From Salirhabdus sp. Marseille-P4669 (lineage in GTDB: Bacteria > Bacillota > Bacilli > Bacillales > Alkalibacillaceae): 64,000 bases of DNA. Under the pieces are notes generated by a model, which saw only the letters and a program-made list of their open reading frames with translations, was not told the origin of the DNA and ran no database searches. Position 1 is the first letter of the stretch; every line of letters begins with the position of its first letter. Made by a program: the position numbers and the translations under genes. This document shows, one piece after another, positions 47,070 through 56,368 of the stretch. Location: the NCBI RefSeq assembly GCF_900240405.1, contig NZ_OEQK01000002.1:592231-656230 (forward strand). The letters are read 5' to 3'.

Positions 47070-47825
47070 ATGTTAGGGAAGTTTCTAACAGATACCGGTC
47101 ATGTACGAAGCCATAACGAGGACTCAGGTGGAATATATCACAACAAAAGTGATCAAATTCTAGCAGTTGTTGCAGATGGTATGGGTGGACATAGCGCTGG
47201 TGACGTAGCAAGTTCACTTGTTACAACAAGCTTACATAATAGTTGGAAAGATGTTTCCAAATTATCCTCACCAGAGGATGCAGAAGAATGGTTGCTAAAT
47301 CAGATTACAAAAGCGAATGAAGTAGTTTATCAATATGCAATTGACCATGAAGAATGCAGAGGTATGGGGACTACGGTCGTAGCTGCAATCTGTACAGACG
47401 AATTTATCACAATAGGTCATATTGGGGATAGCCGCTGCTATTTATCGAATGCATATGGTTTTTCACAAGTGACAGAAGACCATTCCTTAGTTAATGAACT
47501 GGTTAGAAGTGGACAACTTTCAAAAGAAGATGCCGAGCATCATCCAAGAAAGCATGTTTTATTAAGGGCACTTGGGACTGAACAATCGATTACAGTTGAT
47601 GTAAAGACAATTGGCTGGGAAGAAAATAATTATTTGCTATTATGCTCGGATGGACTTACGAATAAGGTGGAAGATGCCGAACTGCATCAATACATAATCG
47701 AGTCCAATTCCATTGATGAATGCATGCAGTCTTTAATTAATCTTGCAAACGAGCGTGGAGGCGAGGATAACATTTCCCTCGCAGTTGTTCAAAACACCCC
47801 TCAGAAGAAAGAGGGTGAAGTATAA
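47070..47825 (+). CDS. prpC: PrpC, PP2C-type protein phosphatase
   Basis: 251 residues from ATG 47070. PPM fold with the metal-binding motifs NEDSGG, VVADGMGGHSAGD, HIGDSRCYL, CSDGLTNKVED and RGGEDNIS. It removes phosphate from PrkC and its targets. ATG 47070 aligns with the B. subtilis start and has GAGGTG 6 bases upstream; GTG 47061 is possible and adds three residues. It abuts prkC. Confidence 0.95.
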   Translation: MLGKFLTDTGHVRSHNEDSGGIYHNKSDQILAVVADGMGGHSAGDVASSLVTTSLHNSWKDVSKLSSPEDAEEWLLNQITKANEVVYQYAIDHEECRGMGTTVVAAICTDEFITIGHIGDSRCYLSNAYGFSQVTEDHSLVNELVRSGQLSKEDAEHHPRKHVLLRALGTEQSITVDVKTIGWEENNYLLLCSDGLTNKVEDAELHQYIIESNSIDECMQSLINLANERGGEDNISLAVVQNTPQKKEGEV

Positions 47826-49868
47826 ATGTTTCGTGGACAAATATTAAGTGAAAGATACGAAATTCAGCGTGCTATTGGCGGTGGAGGAATGGCCAATGTA
47901 TATTTAGCGAGAGATTCCATATTAGAAAGAGATGTAGCAATAAAAGTTCTTCGTATGGAATATGCGAACGATGAAGAATTTATTCATCGTTTCCGACGTG
48001 AGGCTCAATCTACCATCCACCTTTCCCACCCGAATATCGTAAATATTTTTGATGTAGGGGAAGAAGTAGAAGAAGATATTTATTACATTGTTATGGAATA
48101 TGTGCGGGGAATGACCTTAAAACAATATATCCAAATGTACAGTCCATTACCAGTTGACGAAGCAATAGATATAATGAATCAGGTAACATCTGCAATATCC
48201 CATGCTCATCAAAATGGGATTATACATCGAGATATAAAACCACAAAATATTTTAATTGATCATAATGGGAAGGTTAAAGTAACGGATTTTGGTATTGCGA
48301 TGGCATTAACAGGTACAAGTGTTACGCAAACGAACTCTGTATTAGGGTCTGTTCATTATTTATCACCAGAGCAAGCTCGCGGAGGCACTGCGATTAAAAA
48401 ATCGGATATCTACTCATTAGGAATTGTTTTTTTTGAGCTATTAACAGGACGTCTCCCTTTTTCAGGTGATACAGCTGTATCTATAGCGCTCAAACATTTG
48501 CAAAGCGAAACACCGTCTGTAAGGCGATGGAATCCGGATATTCCGCAAAGTGTTGAAAACATTGTATTAAAAGCAACTGCGAAAAATCCTTTTCATCGTT
48601 ATGAAAACGTCAATCAGTTGGAAGAAGACTTAGCGACTGCTTTGTTACCGAACCGCTTAAATGAAGAAAAATTCATCCCGCCTGAAGAGGAAGGGGAAGA
48701 AACAAAAGCCATTCCAATTATTACGAGTGATAATAGTTTAAGTGAGGATGGGGAAACAATCGTACGTCAGAAAACAGACGGAACAGAGGAAGAAAAGAAA
48801 AAGAAAAAGAAGAAGAAAAAGGTTTGGATATGGACCATTTCGATTTTGTCTGTTCTTATGATTGCTGCTATTGTCGCCTTATTTGTATTACCGAAATGGC
48901 TTATGCCGGATGAAGTAGAGATTCCAATGGACGTAGTTGGTATGACTGATGAAGGCGCAATCGAGTTGTTAGAAGATCTAGGGCTACATGTAGAAGTTGA
49001 AGATATGAATCATGAAGAAATCGCTGAAGGAATTGTTATCATGACAGACCCTGAAGCCGGTGCAGTAGTACGAGAAGGTACGACGGTTACAATCTTTAGA
49101 AGTATCGGACAGGAACCAGTAAGCTTTAAAAATTATATTGGGGATCAATTTGAAACTACAAAAGCCTTGTTATTACAAGCGGGGTATGCTGATGTTAAAA
49201 TGTCTGAAAAAGCAAGTGAAGACTATGATGCAGGTGAAATTATCGATCATATTTATCCAAATGAAGGCACTGAGGTTATTCCTTCTGAAACAACAGTGGA
49301 GTTTTGGGTAAGCACAGGTCCTCCTAAAATTGAGGTACCTAATTTTTACGGCGCGACATTAGAAGAAGTTACGGAATATATAGAAGAAAGTGGTTTAAGT
49401 CTCAATGTCCAAGAAGAATTTGATAACAACCTACCAGAAGGACAAGTAATTAGACAAGAACCTGCTTTCGGAACAGAAGTAAATAAAGGCGAGGAAATAA
49501 CCGTTTATATTTCTAAAGGTAAGGAGCCCCAGCCACAACAAGTAACGTATACCGTTACATATGATGAAATTCACCAATGGGCTCAGAATAATCTAGATAC
49601 GCCACCACCATCTAATGAAAATGGTACTGACGAAGAAGGAAATCCTGAGGAAGAGCCGCAACCTGTTAGCTATAAATTAACGATATATATTGAGGATATG
49701 TATAATGAATTTACGAGTCCAATGATTTCAACGGATATTGGAGAAAAGGATGAAAAATCATTCCGTTTAACGATTGAACCTGGTTCGGAAGGAAGATATA
49801 AAATTATGGTCAATGATAAAGTATACAAGGAAGAAACGGTACCGTATCCAGAGGGTGGCGGTGAATAA
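47826..49868 (+). CDS. prkC: PrkC, PASTA-domain Ser/Thr protein kinase
   Basis: 680 residues. Cytoplasmic kinase domain (about 10-270) with GGGGMANVYLARD, catalytic Lys40, HRD at 134-136 and DFGIA. A basic juxtamembrane segment with a near-continuous lysine run (about 323-332) precedes the membrane segment (about 333-357). Three PASTA domains follow (about 360-560), then a ~110-residue extracellular extension. It senses muropeptides and triggers spore germination in B. subtilis. It starts at the prpC stop, so kinase and phosphatase are coupled. Confidence 0.96.
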   Translation: MFRGQILSERYEIQRAIGGGGMANVYLARDSILERDVAIKVLRMEYANDEEFIHRFRREAQSTIHLSHPNIVNIFDVGEEVEEDIYYIVMEYVRGMTLKQYIQMYSPLPVDEAIDIMNQVTSAISHAHQNGIIHRDIKPQNILIDHNGKVKVTDFGIAMALTGTSVTQTNSVLGSVHYLSPEQARGGTAIKKSDIYSLGIVFFELLTGRLPFSGDTAVSIALKHLQSETPSVRRWNPDIPQSVENIVLKATAKNPFHRYENVNQLEEDLATALLPNRLNEEKFIPPEEEGEETKAIPIITSDNSLSEDGETIVRQKTDGTEEEKKKKKKKKKVWIWTISILSVLMIAAIVALFVLPKWLMPDEVEIPMDVVGMTDEGAIELLEDLGLHVEVEDMNHEEIAEGIVIMTDPEAGAVVREGTTVTIFRSIGQEPVSFKNYIGDQFETTKALLLQAGYADVKMSEKASEDYDAGEIIDHIYPNEGTEVIPSETTVEFWVSTGPPKIEVPNFYGATLEEVTEYIEESGLSLNVQEEFDNNLPEGQVIRQEPAFGTEVNKGEEITVYISKGKEPQPQQVTYTVTYDEIHQWAQNNLDTPPPSNENGTDEEGNPEEEPQPVSYKLTIYIEDMYNEFTSPMISTDIGEKDEKSFRLTIEPGSEGRYKIMVNDKVYKEETVPYPEGGGE

Positions 49869-49869
49869 T

Positions 49870-50751
49870 ATGGCCAAAGGCAGAATAGTAAAAGCATTAA
49901 GTGGGTTCTACTATGTTCAAGTCGGAAGTGATATTTACCAATGTAGAGGGAGAGGGCTTTTTCGTAAGCAAAAAGTCACTCCTCTAGTTGGGGATTTAGT
50001 TGAAATTGATATTCAAGAAGATATGGAAGGGTATGTTAAAAAAATAGAGGGACGAACAAATGAACTTGTTCGCCCCCCTATTGCAAATATTGATCAAGCT
50101 ATTATCGTAACCTCCGCGAAAGAACCTGAGTTTAATGCACTACTATTAGACCGTTTTCTCGTATTAATTGAATCAAACCATATTGACCCTCTAATTGTTT
50201 TTTCGAAAATGGATTTAGTAGATCCTTCAACCGAAGCAAAAATAAATAATTATAAAAAAATATATGAAGAGATTGGCTACCAAGTATTGCTCAGTTCTTC
50301 GAAGCAACAAGAATTAGTAGAAAATATAATTCCATTTATAAAAGATAGAACATCTGTCATCGCTGGGCAATCTGGGGTTGGAAAATCGACCCTTTTAAAT
50401 GCGTTAAAACCAGGACTTCAATTAGAAACAAATGAAATTTCGGAAAGTTTAGGAAGAGGGAAGCATACAACACGTCACGTTGAATTAATGGCGATGCATG
50501 GTGGTTATGTAGCTGATACTCCTGGTTTTAGTTCACTGGAATTTACCACTATAGAAGCTGTTGAATTACCGGATTGTTTTCCAGAAATGGTAGCAAGAAA
50601 AGATCAATGTAAGTTCCGTGGCTGTTTACATCATAAAGAACCAAAATGCGCTGTGAAACAAGCCGTTGATGAAAACATAATCGCATTAAAAAGATACGAA
50701 CATTACCTACAATTTTTAGAAGAAATCCAAAACAGAAAGCCGAGGTATTAA
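49870..50751 (+). CDS. rsgA: RsgA (CpgA/YloQ), ribosome small-subunit GTPase
   Basis: 293 residues. N-terminal OB fold ([18 protein letters not shown]), circularly permuted GTPase with the order G4 (SKMDLVD), G1 ([12 protein letters not shown]), G3 (DTPGFSS), and a C-terminal zinc knuckle ([14 protein letters not shown]). It checks 30S maturation. ATG 49870 is 1 bp after the prkC stop; the frame extends upstream inside prkC but is not conserved. GAGGGTGG about 10 bases upstream is the likely binding site. Confidence 0.95.
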   Translation: MAKGRIVKALSGFYYVQVGSDIYQCRGRGLFRKQKVTPLVGDLVEIDIQEDMEGYVKKIEGRTNELVRPPIANIDQAIIVTSAKEPEFNALLLDRFLVLIESNHIDPLIVFSKMDLVDPSTEAKINNYKKIYEEIGYQVLLSSSKQQELVENIIPFIKDRTSVIAGQSGVGKSTLLNALKPGLQLETNEISESLGRGKHTTRHVELMAMHGGYVADTPGFSSLEFTTIEAVELPDCFPEMVARKDQCKFRGCLHHKEPKCAVKQAVDENIIALKRYEHYLQFLEEIQNRKPRY

Positions 50752-50753
50752 GC

Positions 50754-51404
50754 GTGGTAAAAATAGCTCCTTCCATTTTATCTGCTGATTTTGCAAAACT
50801 TGGAGAAGAAATTAAGGATGTGGAACAGGGTGGGGCAGATTATATTCATGTGGATGTGATGGATGGTCACTTTGTTCCAAATATAACGATTGGACCGCTT
50901 ATCGTAGAGGCAATTCGTCCGGTGACAAAATTACCGCTAGATGTTCATTTAATGATTGAAAACCCTGAACAGTATATTAACGCATTTGCTAAAGCAGGAG
51001 CAGATATTATTACAGTTCATCAAGAGGCTACCGTTCATCTTCATCGCACGATTCAAATGATTAAAAAGGAAGGCGTGAAGGCAGGAGTTGTAATTAATCC
51101 GGCAACTCCAGCTGAAATGATTCGACCAATATTAAGAGATGTGGATCTCGTATTATTCATGACCGTAAATCCTGGATTTGGTGGACAAGCCTTTATCCCT
51201 TCTGTGTTGCCGAAAATAAAGCAAGTAGCAAAATGGCGTGCAGAACAAGGATATTCCTTTGAAATTGAAGTCGATGGTGGGGTAAATCGGGAGACGGCAA
51301 AGCTATGTGTTGAGGCCGGGTGTGATGTTTTAGTAGCTGGAAGTGCCATATTTAATGAAAAGAATCGTAAAGAAGCAATCGATACCATATTAAAGAGCAT
51401 TTGA
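50754..51404 (+). CDS. rpe: Ribulose-phosphate 3-epimerase
   Basis: 216 residues, TIM barrel. Motifs [58 protein letters not shown] and the phosphate-binding VEVDGG-like [13 protein letters not shown]. Pentose phosphate pathway, Ru5P to Xu5P. The start is GTG 50754, 2 bp after rsgA, with GAGGT upstream. Confidence 0.95.
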   Translation: MVKIAPSILSADFAKLGEEIKDVEQGGADYIHVDVMDGHFVPNITIGPLIVEAIRPVTKLPLDVHLMIENPEQYINAFAKAGADIITVHQEATVHLHRTIQMIKKEGVKAGVVINPATPAEMIRPILRDVDLVLFMTVNPGFGGQAFIPSVLPKIKQVAKWRAEQGYSFEIEVDGGVNRETAKLCVEAGCDVLVAGSAIFNEKNRKEAIDTILKSI

Positions 51405-51431
51405 AAAGCTGCCTATCAAAGGTAGCTTTTC
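51403..51431 (+). terminator. Possible terminator after rpe
   Basis: GAAAAGCTGCCT pairs imperfectly with AGGTAGCTTTTC. The T tract lies only inside the stem, so termination is probably partial and thiN may be read through. Confidence 0.5.
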
Positions 51432-51462
51432 TCATATATCGAAGTGAATAGGGGATGAAAAA

Positions 51463-52116
51463 ATGAGTGTGGTTGCAATTGTTGGAGGAGGTCCTAAAGA
51501 AGACATTCCAGACTTATCACAATATGTAAGTAGTAATGTTACTTGGATTGGTGCAGACCGGGGAAACCTTACATTACTGGAAGCGGGGATTACTCCTATG
51601 ATAGCGGTAGGGGATTTTGATTCACTGACAACACAAGAATTGGAAACCGTTAAATCAAGAGTAAAGAATATCTGTACCTATCCGATTGAAAAAGATGCAA
51701 CAGATTTAGAGCTTGCGATAGAGCAGGCCTTATCTCTATATCCTACTAAGATTTATATATTTGGTGTTACAGGTGGAAGAAAAGATCATGAATTAATCAG
51801 TTATCAACTACTCTATAGGTTAGAAAAGAGATCCATATCGAGCGCAATCATTAATAAACAAAATTGGATAGAACTAAAACTGCCCAAGTCGCATACTATT
51901 GAATATGATCCAATGTATAAATATATTTCTTTTATACCACAAAGCCATTCCGTAAAAAACGTAACCTTAGAGGGATTTTATTATCCATTACAAAATAAAA
52001 CGATAGAAATTGGCTCCAGTATTTCCGTGTCGAATCACTTAATTGGAAAAAAAGGTACTTTTTCTTTCACTGAAGGCATACTATTACTTGTAAAGAGCCA
52101 TGATGGTCGGCAATAA
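51463..52116 (+). CDS. thiN: Thiamine pyrophosphokinase
   Basis: 217 residues. Catalytic domain with WIGADRGNLTLLEAGITP, AVGDFDSLT and FGVTGGRKDHEL, then the thiamine-binding beta-sandwich domain. It makes TPP from thiamine and ATP. AGGGGATG precedes ATG 51463. rsgA-rpe-thiN order is as in B. subtilis. Confidence 0.94.
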   Translation: MSVVAIVGGGPKEDIPDLSQYVSSNVTWIGADRGNLTLLEAGITPMIAVGDFDSLTTQELETVKSRVKNICTYPIEKDATDLELAIEQALSLYPTKIYIFGVTGGRKDHELISYQLLYRLEKRSISSAIINKQNWIELKLPKSHTIEYDPMYKYISFIPQSHSVKNVTLEGFYYPLQNKTIEIGSSISVSNHLIGKKGTFSFTEGILLLVKSHDGRQ

Positions 52117-52323
52117 TGTACCTCATAATTTATCCCGGTGAACCGTCCAAAGACTCTTATTGAGTAATAGTAGATCAATTGGAGATTGCGGACGCGCACA
52201 CCCCGATTGGTTGAACGACAATCATTGGCGATCCACCCATAATCCCAATGGTGAAAGTTGAACCAAATCTTACGGTCATGGTTTTGAAGGACTCATATTC
52301 TTGAGTTAGAGGAGGAGGATTAA
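52117..52323 (+). other. 207-bp leader region between thiN and spoVM
   Basis: No gene. It contains repeated GTTGAAC (near 52213 and 52258) and ATTGG/CCAAT pairs that may fold. I could not find a convincing sigma-E promoter; CATATTCT near 52298 matches its -10 at only 6 of 8 positions. Confidence 0.3.
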
Positions 52324-52407
52324 GTGAAATTCTATACGATTAAACTCCCAAAGTTTCTCGGAGGGATGGTAAAAGCAATTATTGGCGTGTTTCATAAAAA
52401 AGGGTAA
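52324..52407 (+). CDS. spoVM: SpoVM, spore-coat anchoring amphipathic peptide
   Basis: A 27-codon gene from GTG 52324: starts MKFYTIKLPKFLGGMVKA and ends in FHKKG. B. subtilis SpoVM has 26 residues and is almost identical up to the helix (MKFYTIKLPKFLGG). It is an amphipathic helix that recognises the convex forespore membrane and anchors SpoIVA; it also inhibits FtsH. The Pro9 needed for its bent helix is kept. The site TAGAGGAGGAGG at 52307 is very strong. It sits between thiN and rpmB, as in B. subtilis. Confidence 0.95.
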   Translation: MKFYTIKLPKFLGGMVKAIIGVFHKKG

Positions 52408-52546
52408 TACATGAATACATTTGAATAAAGGAAGCACGTCGAATAGGTCATCTATTTTTTATGGTTCTCTTCAAAAAGGAAAGTAAGGTTTTATTGAGGA
52501 CTTGCAGTAAACTTTACTTATGCTACTATCGAGGTCAAGATAGTAC

Positions 52547-52584
52547 AAAAAAAGCTGTCGACACCATTGTCGAACAGCTTTTTT
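52547..52584. terminator. Bidirectional terminator between spoVM and rpmB
   Basis: AAAAAAGCTGT-CGACA pairs with TGTCG-A-ACAGCTTTTTT. It has T tracts on both strands, suited to two convergent genes. A 7-bp hairpin (TACTATC/GATAGTA) lies just upstream at 52524-52545. Confidence 0.9.
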
Positions 52585-52643
52585 GTTGATTCCATAAAAA
52601 GAATTAGAATTCTTATATTTCATCAGAGTTAACGAATTAAGAA

Positions 52644-52832
52644 CTACGCGCGTTTGATTTTACCTGATTTAAGTGCACGAGCTGAAACATATACACGTTG
52701 TGGTTTACCATCAATGATTACGCGTACTTTTTGTACGTTAGCTTTCCATTTACGTTTGTTTGCATTCATCGCGTGGGAACGATGATTACCAGAACTTGTT
52801 TTACGTCCTGTGACAACACATTTGCGAGCCAT
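52644..52832 (-). CDS. rpmB: Ribosomal protein bL28
   Basis: 62 residues: [20 protein letters not shown] at the start, then the conserved [15 protein letters not shown] and the end [13 protein letters not shown]. The only cysteine is Cys5, so this is the form without the zinc-binding CxxC pair. The start is ATG at 52832 with AGGAGGGAAGACT. Transcribed toward spoVM and ended by the shared terminator, as in B. subtilis. Confidence 0.97.
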   Translation of the reverse strand: MARKCVVTGRKTSSGNHRSHAMNANKRKWKANVQKVRVIIDGKPQRVYVSARALKSGKIKRA

Positions 52833-53161
52833 AGTCTTCCCTCCTACCTATGAATCTTTCATGTACAATTATTACATTAATTTGTAGTGGATAAAAGTTA
52901 GGTTATTTTTTCTAACTTTAAGGAAAAATTAGAACAACCTTTGAATAAACTCCATTACATACTTAAATAATTTATCATAAAATAAATTGGATTGCAACGG
53001 TATTAACTTGATTATCAAGTTTTATGACTTGACAACAAATCATTTTTAGAGCATTGTATGAAGAGGATATTTTATGCTTTGCATACCTTTCTTTTAAAAC
53101 CATATCCTTTATAGTAAAATAAACCTTAAAGAGAGTGCTGATTTATAGAGGAGGATTATAT
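52833..53161. other. 329-bp divergent intergenic region between rpmB and yloU
   Basis: No gene. It must hold both divergent promoters. On the - strand side, an 8-bp inverted repeat (AAAGTTAG at 52894, CTAACTTT at 52912) would form a hairpin in the rpmB leader. On the + strand, TTGACA at 53029-53034 with CATTGT 17 bp on is a weak promoter candidate. Nothing else is clear. Confidence 0.4.
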
Positions 53162-53524
53162 ATGTCCATCGATTTACAAAACGAGTATGGCCATGTAACA
53201 ATTACAAATGAAGTAATTTCTACAATTGCTGGAGGAGCTGCAGTAGAATGTTATGGTATTGTAGGAATGGCATCTAAAAAACAATTACGAGACGGACTTG
53301 CGGAAATTTTAAAAAAGGAAAATTTCTCTAAAGGTGTAGTCGTTCGTCAAGAGGAAGATCAACTACATATTGATATGTATATTATCGTAAGCTATGGTAC
53401 TAAAATTTCAGAAATTGCCCATAACGTACAAAACCAAGTGAAATATACACTTAATAAGACGATTGGGTTGTCTGTAGATTCCGTTAATATTTATATTCAA
53501 GGGGTACGTGTTATTAATTCATAA
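53162..53524 (+). CDS. yloU: YloU, Asp23/Gls24 family protein
   Basis: 120 residues. DUF322 domain: GHVTITNEVISTIAGGAAVEC, GIVGMASK, and the end IAHNVQNQVKYTL. Asp23 proteins are membrane-associated alkaline-stress proteins; the yloU-yloV pairing hints at a link to the fatty acid kinase. ATG 53162 with GAGGAGGATTATAT is chosen over the upstream ATG at 53135. Confidence 0.9.
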   Translation: MSIDLQNEYGHVTITNEVISTIAGGAAVECYGIVGMASKKQLRDGLAEILKKENFSKGVVVRQEEDQLHIDMYIIVSYGTKISEIAHNVQNQVKYTLNKTIGLSVDSVNIYIQGVRVINS

Positions 53525-53558
53525 GATAATTTTGATTAAAGTCTAGCAAGAGCGTCAT

Positions 53559-53647
53559 GCCCTAAAGACATACAATTCGCTTTTGTAGGCTATAAAAGGT
53601 TACTTAGCGTTTATGTATGTTCGTTAGGGCTAAGGCGTTTTTGTTTT
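53559..53647 (+). promoter_or_regulatory. Large hairpin between yloU and yloV
   Basis: GCCCTAA (53559) pairs with TTAGGGC (53624), ACATACA (53568) with TGTATGT (53614), and CGCT (53578) with AGCG (53606). A T-rich stretch follows (GCGTTTTTGTTTTC). It could be a terminator or attenuator that lowers yloV relative to yloU. Confidence 0.5.
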
Positions 53648-53682
53648 CAAATGACTTACGTGTTTTGAAGGAGGAAGTATTA

Positions 53683-55353
53683 GTGACGGTAAAAAACATA
53701 GATGGCACGATGTTATCACAAATGATTCTTGCAGGTGCCAATCACTTATCGAATAATTCTAAAATGATTGATGCTTTAAACGTATTTCCAGTTCCCGATG
53801 GTGACACTGGTACAAATATGAACTTGACAATGACGTCTGGTGCGAGCGAAGTAAAAAAGGCAACAGAAAATCATGCAGGTAAAGTTGGAGAATTTTTAGC
53901 AAAAGGCTTACTTATGGGTGCAAGGGGGAATTCTGGGGTAATATTATCTCAATTGTTCCGTGGATTTTCTAGATCTATTAAAGAGAAGTCTGTGCTATCT
54001 GCTGACGATATAGCGAATGCATTTGATGCAGGTGTAGAGACCGCATATAAAGCGGTAATGAAACCAGTAGAAGGTACTATTTTAACTGTTGCAAAAGATG
54101 CTGCAAAAGCTGGGAAAAATGCTGCGAAAACAGTTAAGAATCCCATTGAACTAATGGAAATGGTATTAAAGGAAGCGAAAGCATCTTTAAAACGAACTCC
54201 AGATTTATTGCCTGTTTTAAAGGAAGTTGGGGTTGTTGATAGTGGTGGACAAGGATTGGTTACGGTGTATGAAGGGTTTTTAGCTGCTCTAAAAGGAGAG
54301 GCATTACCTGAACAATCAGAAGCTGCGCCAGCAATGAATGACATGGTAAATGCGGAGCATCATAAAATGCATCAGGATTTTATGGATACTGCTGATATCG
54401 AGTTCGGTTATTGTACAGAATTTATGGTGAAATTTGATGATGAAAAGTTAAAAGAAAATCCATTTGATGAAACAGCGTATCGAAATGCACTAAGTCAGCA
54501 TGGAGATTCTTTACTGGTTGTTTCAGATGAAGAAATTGTGAAAGTACATATTCATGCAGAATATCCAGGGAATGTACTTACTTACAGCCAACAATACGGA
54601 AGTTTAATTAACTTAAAGATTGAAAATATGCGGGAACAACATTCTGCCATTGTTGGAGATTCTCATGAAGCTGAGAAAAACCATCAAACTGTATCAGAAT
54701 ATGGTATTGTTACAGTAGCAATGGGAGATGGGGTTAAGAAGCTGTTTGAAAGCCTAGGTGCAACACAAGTTATTGAAGGTGGACAAACGATGAATCCGAG
54801 TACTCAAGATATTGTAGAAGCAATAAATAAGGCGAATGCGAAAAAAGTTATCGTACTCCCAAATAATAAAAATATTGTGATGGCAGCAGAACAAGCGGAG
54901 GAGCTTGTGGACTGTGAAGTCGCTGTAATCCCAACGAAAACTGTTCCTCAAGGTATGAGTGCGCTCTTAATGTTCCACCCAGATCAGTCCTTAGAGGATA
55001 ATAAACAAGGGATGATAGAGGCTGCAGAGGCAGTAAAAACTGGTCAGGTAACCTATGCAGTTAGGGATACACAAATTGATGGAATGACGATTGAGAATGG
55101 TAACTTTATGGGTATTGCAGATGGTAAAATTACTGCAACCAACCCAAACAAGCTGGAAGCTATCTATGAACTTTTAAATAGTATGATTGATCCGGACGAA
55201 GATGAAATCGTTACGATTCTTCAAGGTGAAGATGGAACGGACGAGGAACTTCAAGCCATTGAAAACTATTTAGAAGAAAAATTCGAAGATCTGGAAGTGG
55301 AAATTCATAAAGGGAATCAGCCAATTTATTCCTTTATCTTCTCAGTTGAATAA
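53683..55353 (+). CDS. fakA: FakA (YloV), fatty acid kinase catalytic subunit
   Basis: 556 residues. N-terminal DhaL-type kinase domain (about 10-205) with NVFPVPDGDTGTNMNLTMTS, GARGNSGVILSQ and DSGGQG, a middle domain (YCTEFMVKFDDE) and a DegV-like C-terminal domain. It phosphorylates exogenous fatty acids held by FakB proteins to acyl-phosphate, which PlsX (also in this window) can use. The start is GTG 53683 after GAAGGAGGAAG; the upstream frame runs through the hairpin. Confidence 0.93.
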   Translation: MTVKNIDGTMLSQMILAGANHLSNNSKMIDALNVFPVPDGDTGTNMNLTMTSGASEVKKATENHAGKVGEFLAKGLLMGARGNSGVILSQLFRGFSRSIKEKSVLSADDIANAFDAGVETAYKAVMKPVEGTILTVAKDAAKAGKNAAKTVKNPIELMEMVLKEAKASLKRTPDLLPVLKEVGVVDSGGQGLVTVYEGFLAALKGEALPEQSEAAPAMNDMVNAEHHKMHQDFMDTADIEFGYCTEFMVKFDDEKLKENPFDETAYRNALSQHGDSLLVVSDEEIVKVHIHAEYPGNVLTYSQQYGSLINLKIENMREQHSAIVGDSHEAEKNHQTVSEYGIVTVAMGDGVKKLFESLGATQVIEGGQTMNPSTQDIVEAINKANAKKVIVLPNNKNIVMAAEQAEELVDCEVAVIPTKTVPQGMSALLMFHPDQSLEDNKQGMIEAAEAVKTGQVTYAVRDTQIDGMTIENGNFMGIADGKITATNPNKLEAIYELLNSMIDPDEDEIVTILQGEDGTDEELQAIENYLEEKFEDLEVEIHKGNQPIYSFIFSVE

Positions 55354-55368
55354 CATATGCCATAAACT

Positions 55369-55411
55369 AAAGATGTGTATAGAGACTAAATACTCGATAC
55401 ACATCTTTTTT
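55369..55411 (+). terminator. Intrinsic terminator after yloV
   Basis: AAAGATGTGTAT-A-GAG pairs with CTC-G-ATACACATCTTT, then T. Confidence 0.9.
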
Positions 55412-55568
55412 ACGTGTTTAGAATATAGAATGAACAATCTTTCTTTCTTTTCGTAAACTAGTAGTATAATGCTGTTTTACTAGTACTCCCATTCGTTCTA
55501 ATAATTTAATTGGCATCCTTTCTATTCTCGGTTAAAATAAAAGTAAGAATGTAAGGATGGTGAATATT

Positions 55569-56231
55569 GTGAAGTACAGATCGGTTTTTGATATTATCGG
55601 ACCAATTATGGTAGGGCCATCTAGCTCCCATACGGCGGGTGCATTAAGAATAGGCCGAATGGCGAGGAAGTTGCTAGGACGTGAACCGAAATGGGCTAGT
55701 GTGCATTTATATGGTTCCTTTGCAAATACGTATAAAGGCCATGGCACAGATGTTGCTATCATAGGTGGATTGCTTGATTTTGATACTTTTGACACCAGAC
55801 TAAGTGATTCCATTACAATCGCTAAAGAACGTGGTATTGACATACAATTTATGGAGGAAAATGCTATAGTTGACCATCCAAATACAGCCCGAATTGTGAT
55901 TGGGGATGAAAATGGCCAATTAGAACTAGTGGGAATTTCCATTGGTGGGGGAAAAGCAGAAATTACAGAGCTGAATGGCTTTGACTTGAATTTATCTGGT
56001 GAATATCCAGCAATATTGGTGTTACACAATGACCGATATGGAGCCATAGCATCTGTAACACATGTGCTAGCACAAAATCGTATAAACATTGGACGAATGG
56101 AAGTTTCTAGACGAGAATTAGGGAAGGAAGCTTTAATGGTGATTGAAACAGATGAAGTTATTGATCACTCTATTATGACCCAATTAGAAAAAGAAGACAA
56201 TATTTTACAAGTTGTTAAAGTAGCAGATTAA
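55569..56231 (+). CDS. sdaAB: L-serine dehydratase, beta subunit
   Basis: 220 residues. SDH beta domain with VFDIIGPIMVGPSSSHTAGA and the ACT domain at the C terminus (about 148-220, AILVLHNDRYGAIASVTHVL). With SdaAA it converts L-serine to pyruvate and ammonia using a 4Fe-4S cluster. The start is GTG 55569 with AAGGATGGTGA; the ATG at 55557 lies in that site. Confidence 0.94.
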   Translation: MKYRSVFDIIGPIMVGPSSSHTAGALRIGRMARKLLGREPKWASVHLYGSFANTYKGHGTDVAIIGGLLDFDTFDTRLSDSITIAKERGIDIQFMEENAIVDHPNTARIVIGDENGQLELVGISIGGGKAEITELNGFDLNLSGEYPAILVLHNDRYGAIASVTHVLAQNRINIGRMEVSRRELGKEALMVIETDEVIDHSIMTQLEKEDNILQVVKVAD

Positions 56232-56368
56232 GTTATATTTACGGTTGATTCGTTTTAATTCGTAATCTTAGTCTAACAAGCTGCAAAATACCTTTTTATG
56301 TACAGACTAAACTCTAGTAGGAGAACACACATTTCAAATGGAACGTCTAATAGAGAGGAGTTATTTCC

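Noticed and set aside
48793..48823. A-rich lysine run in prkC as a programmed frameshift site
   Set aside because: The frame continues without a break into the membrane segment and PASTA domains, and the run is interrupted by G residues. It is the basic juxtamembrane segment.
52290..52306. Sigma-E promoter directly upstream of spoVM
   Set aside because: The best -10 (CATATTCT) matches only 6 of 8 positions and the -35 is poor.
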